In this document: piece by piece, positions 5,181 through 5,364 of the stretch
How positions within the stretch are numbered: the first letter of the stretch is position 1
Layout: each line of letters opens with the position of its first letter
From: Cyanobacteria bacterium UBA947
Lineage (GTDB): Bacteria > Cyanobacteriota > Vampirovibrionia > Gastranaerophilales > Gastranaerophilaceae
Direction of reading: 5' to 3'
Length of the DNA: 5,364 bases
Assembly (NCBI GenBank): GCA_002293275.1
Contig: DBCX01000025.1
Coordinates: 1-5,364 of the forward strand
The notes under the pieces: model-generated
The model's database searches: none
Told to the model about the DNA's origin: nothing
What the model saw: the letters and a program-made list of their open reading frames with translations, nothing else
Made by a program: the position numbers and the translations under genes

Positions 5181-5201
5181 AGCAAGTTTGGAATCTTGCT
5201 A
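5180..5201 (+). promoter_or_regulatory. Hairpin in the rpmE leader next to the ribosome binding site
   Basis: TAGCAAG (5180-5186) and CTTGCTA (5195-5201) are exact complements and form a 7-bp stem with an 8-base loop. The predicted transcript would begin at about 5179, so the hairpin would be at its 5' end. It is followed directly by the ribosome binding site at 5201-5208. Autoregulatory leaders of rpmE are known in several phyla. Whether this is one is inference. Confidence 0.5.
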
Positions 5202-5214
5202 GAAGGAGAAAATT

Positions 5215-5364
5215 ATGAAACAGGGAATACACCCGGACTACAAAAAAACTGTTGTGAAATGTGTTTGCGGCAACGAGATTGAAACAGGCTCGGTGGCTGA
5301 CGACATTACCGTTGAAATCTGCAACATGTGCCACCCGTTCTACACAGGCACGCAAAAAATCCTG
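5215..5364 (+). CDS. rpmE: Ribosomal protein L31 (bL31, zinc-binding form), 5' part
   Basis: 50 codons from ATG at 5215 run off the right edge with no stop; the full protein is usually about 65-90 residues. The start is supported by AGAAGGAG (5201-5208) six bases upstream. The sequence begins MKQGIHPDY and carries four cysteines as C16-x-C18 (KCVCGNE) and C36-x2-C39 (ICNMCHPFYTGTQK), the zinc-ribbon ('C+') form of bL31, a late-assembling 50S protein at the subunit interface near the 5S rRNA. Cysteine-containing L31 is known as a zinc reserve that a Cys-free paralogue can replace under zinc limitation; no such paralogue is in this window. It is transcribed away from nagZ from a shared promoter region. 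Confidence 0.96.
   Translation, partial: MKQGIHPDYKKTVVKCVCGNEIETGSVADDITVEICNMCHPFYTGTQKIL

Overview
The window is a bacterial chromosomal segment of seven genes packed with almost no spare DNA. No single gene fixes the taxonomy. A type III signal peptide of the GFTMSELITTISIIGVVAAL kind, attached to a DxNGxxGPNxxGxD pseudopilin-like core, resembles the very numerous prepilin-like proteins I associate with Gastranaerophilales (Vampirovibrionia, the non-photosynthetic relatives of Cyanobacteria). A NagZ-type glucosaminidase and a Zn-ribbon L31 fit a peptidoglycan-containing bacterium. The Gastranaerophilales assignment is tentative and rests on memory of protein style, not on a search.

Layout, left to right. 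(a) 1-805, plus strand: an AT-rich, accessory-looking toxin-antitoxin block. It holds a short AbrB/MazE-type DNA-binding protein (possibly cut by the window edge), a perfect 30-bp palindrome overlapping a near-consensus extended -10 promoter, a HigB/Gp49-like RelE-superfamily toxin, and a small GAGRK-motif protein that is the probable antitoxin. (b) 802-1995, minus strand: a GAF + HD-GYP signalling protein that has lost most metal ligands of the HD-GYP site and is therefore probably a pseudoenzyme. Its stop overlaps the antitoxin stop by 4 bp. (c) 2100-3467, plus strand: an FeS/FAD/NADPH oxidoreductase of the GltA/GltD/NfnB family, divergent from (b). (d) 3508-4203 and 4235-5164, minus strand: a prepilin-like secreted protein downstream of a NagZ-like family 3 glycosidase. 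The pilin gene has its own strong promoter buried in the last codons of nagZ. (e) 5215 to the right edge, plus strand: the start of rpmE (ribosomal protein L31), divergent from nagZ.

The genes do not form one pathway. They are separate transcription units: toxin-antitoxin, signalling, nitrogen/redox metabolism, surface protein, wall recycling and ribosome. The most interesting layer is regulatory. Three of the seven starts (toxin, gltA-like, nagZ) have a TATAAT or TACAAT box exactly six bases before ATG, which places the predicted +1 on the A of the start codon, i.e. leaderless mRNAs. The other four genes either have good Shine-Dalgarno sequences (antitoxin, HD-GYP, pilin, rpmE) or, for the first gene, cannot be judged. 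The nagZ/rpmE gap looks like one symmetric bidirectional promoter with overlapping -10 elements, and rpmE begins with a hairpin directly against its ribosome binding site.

I saw no tRNA, rRNA, CRISPR array, insertion sequence or convincing intrinsic terminator. No gene-free stretch exceeds about 105 bp.
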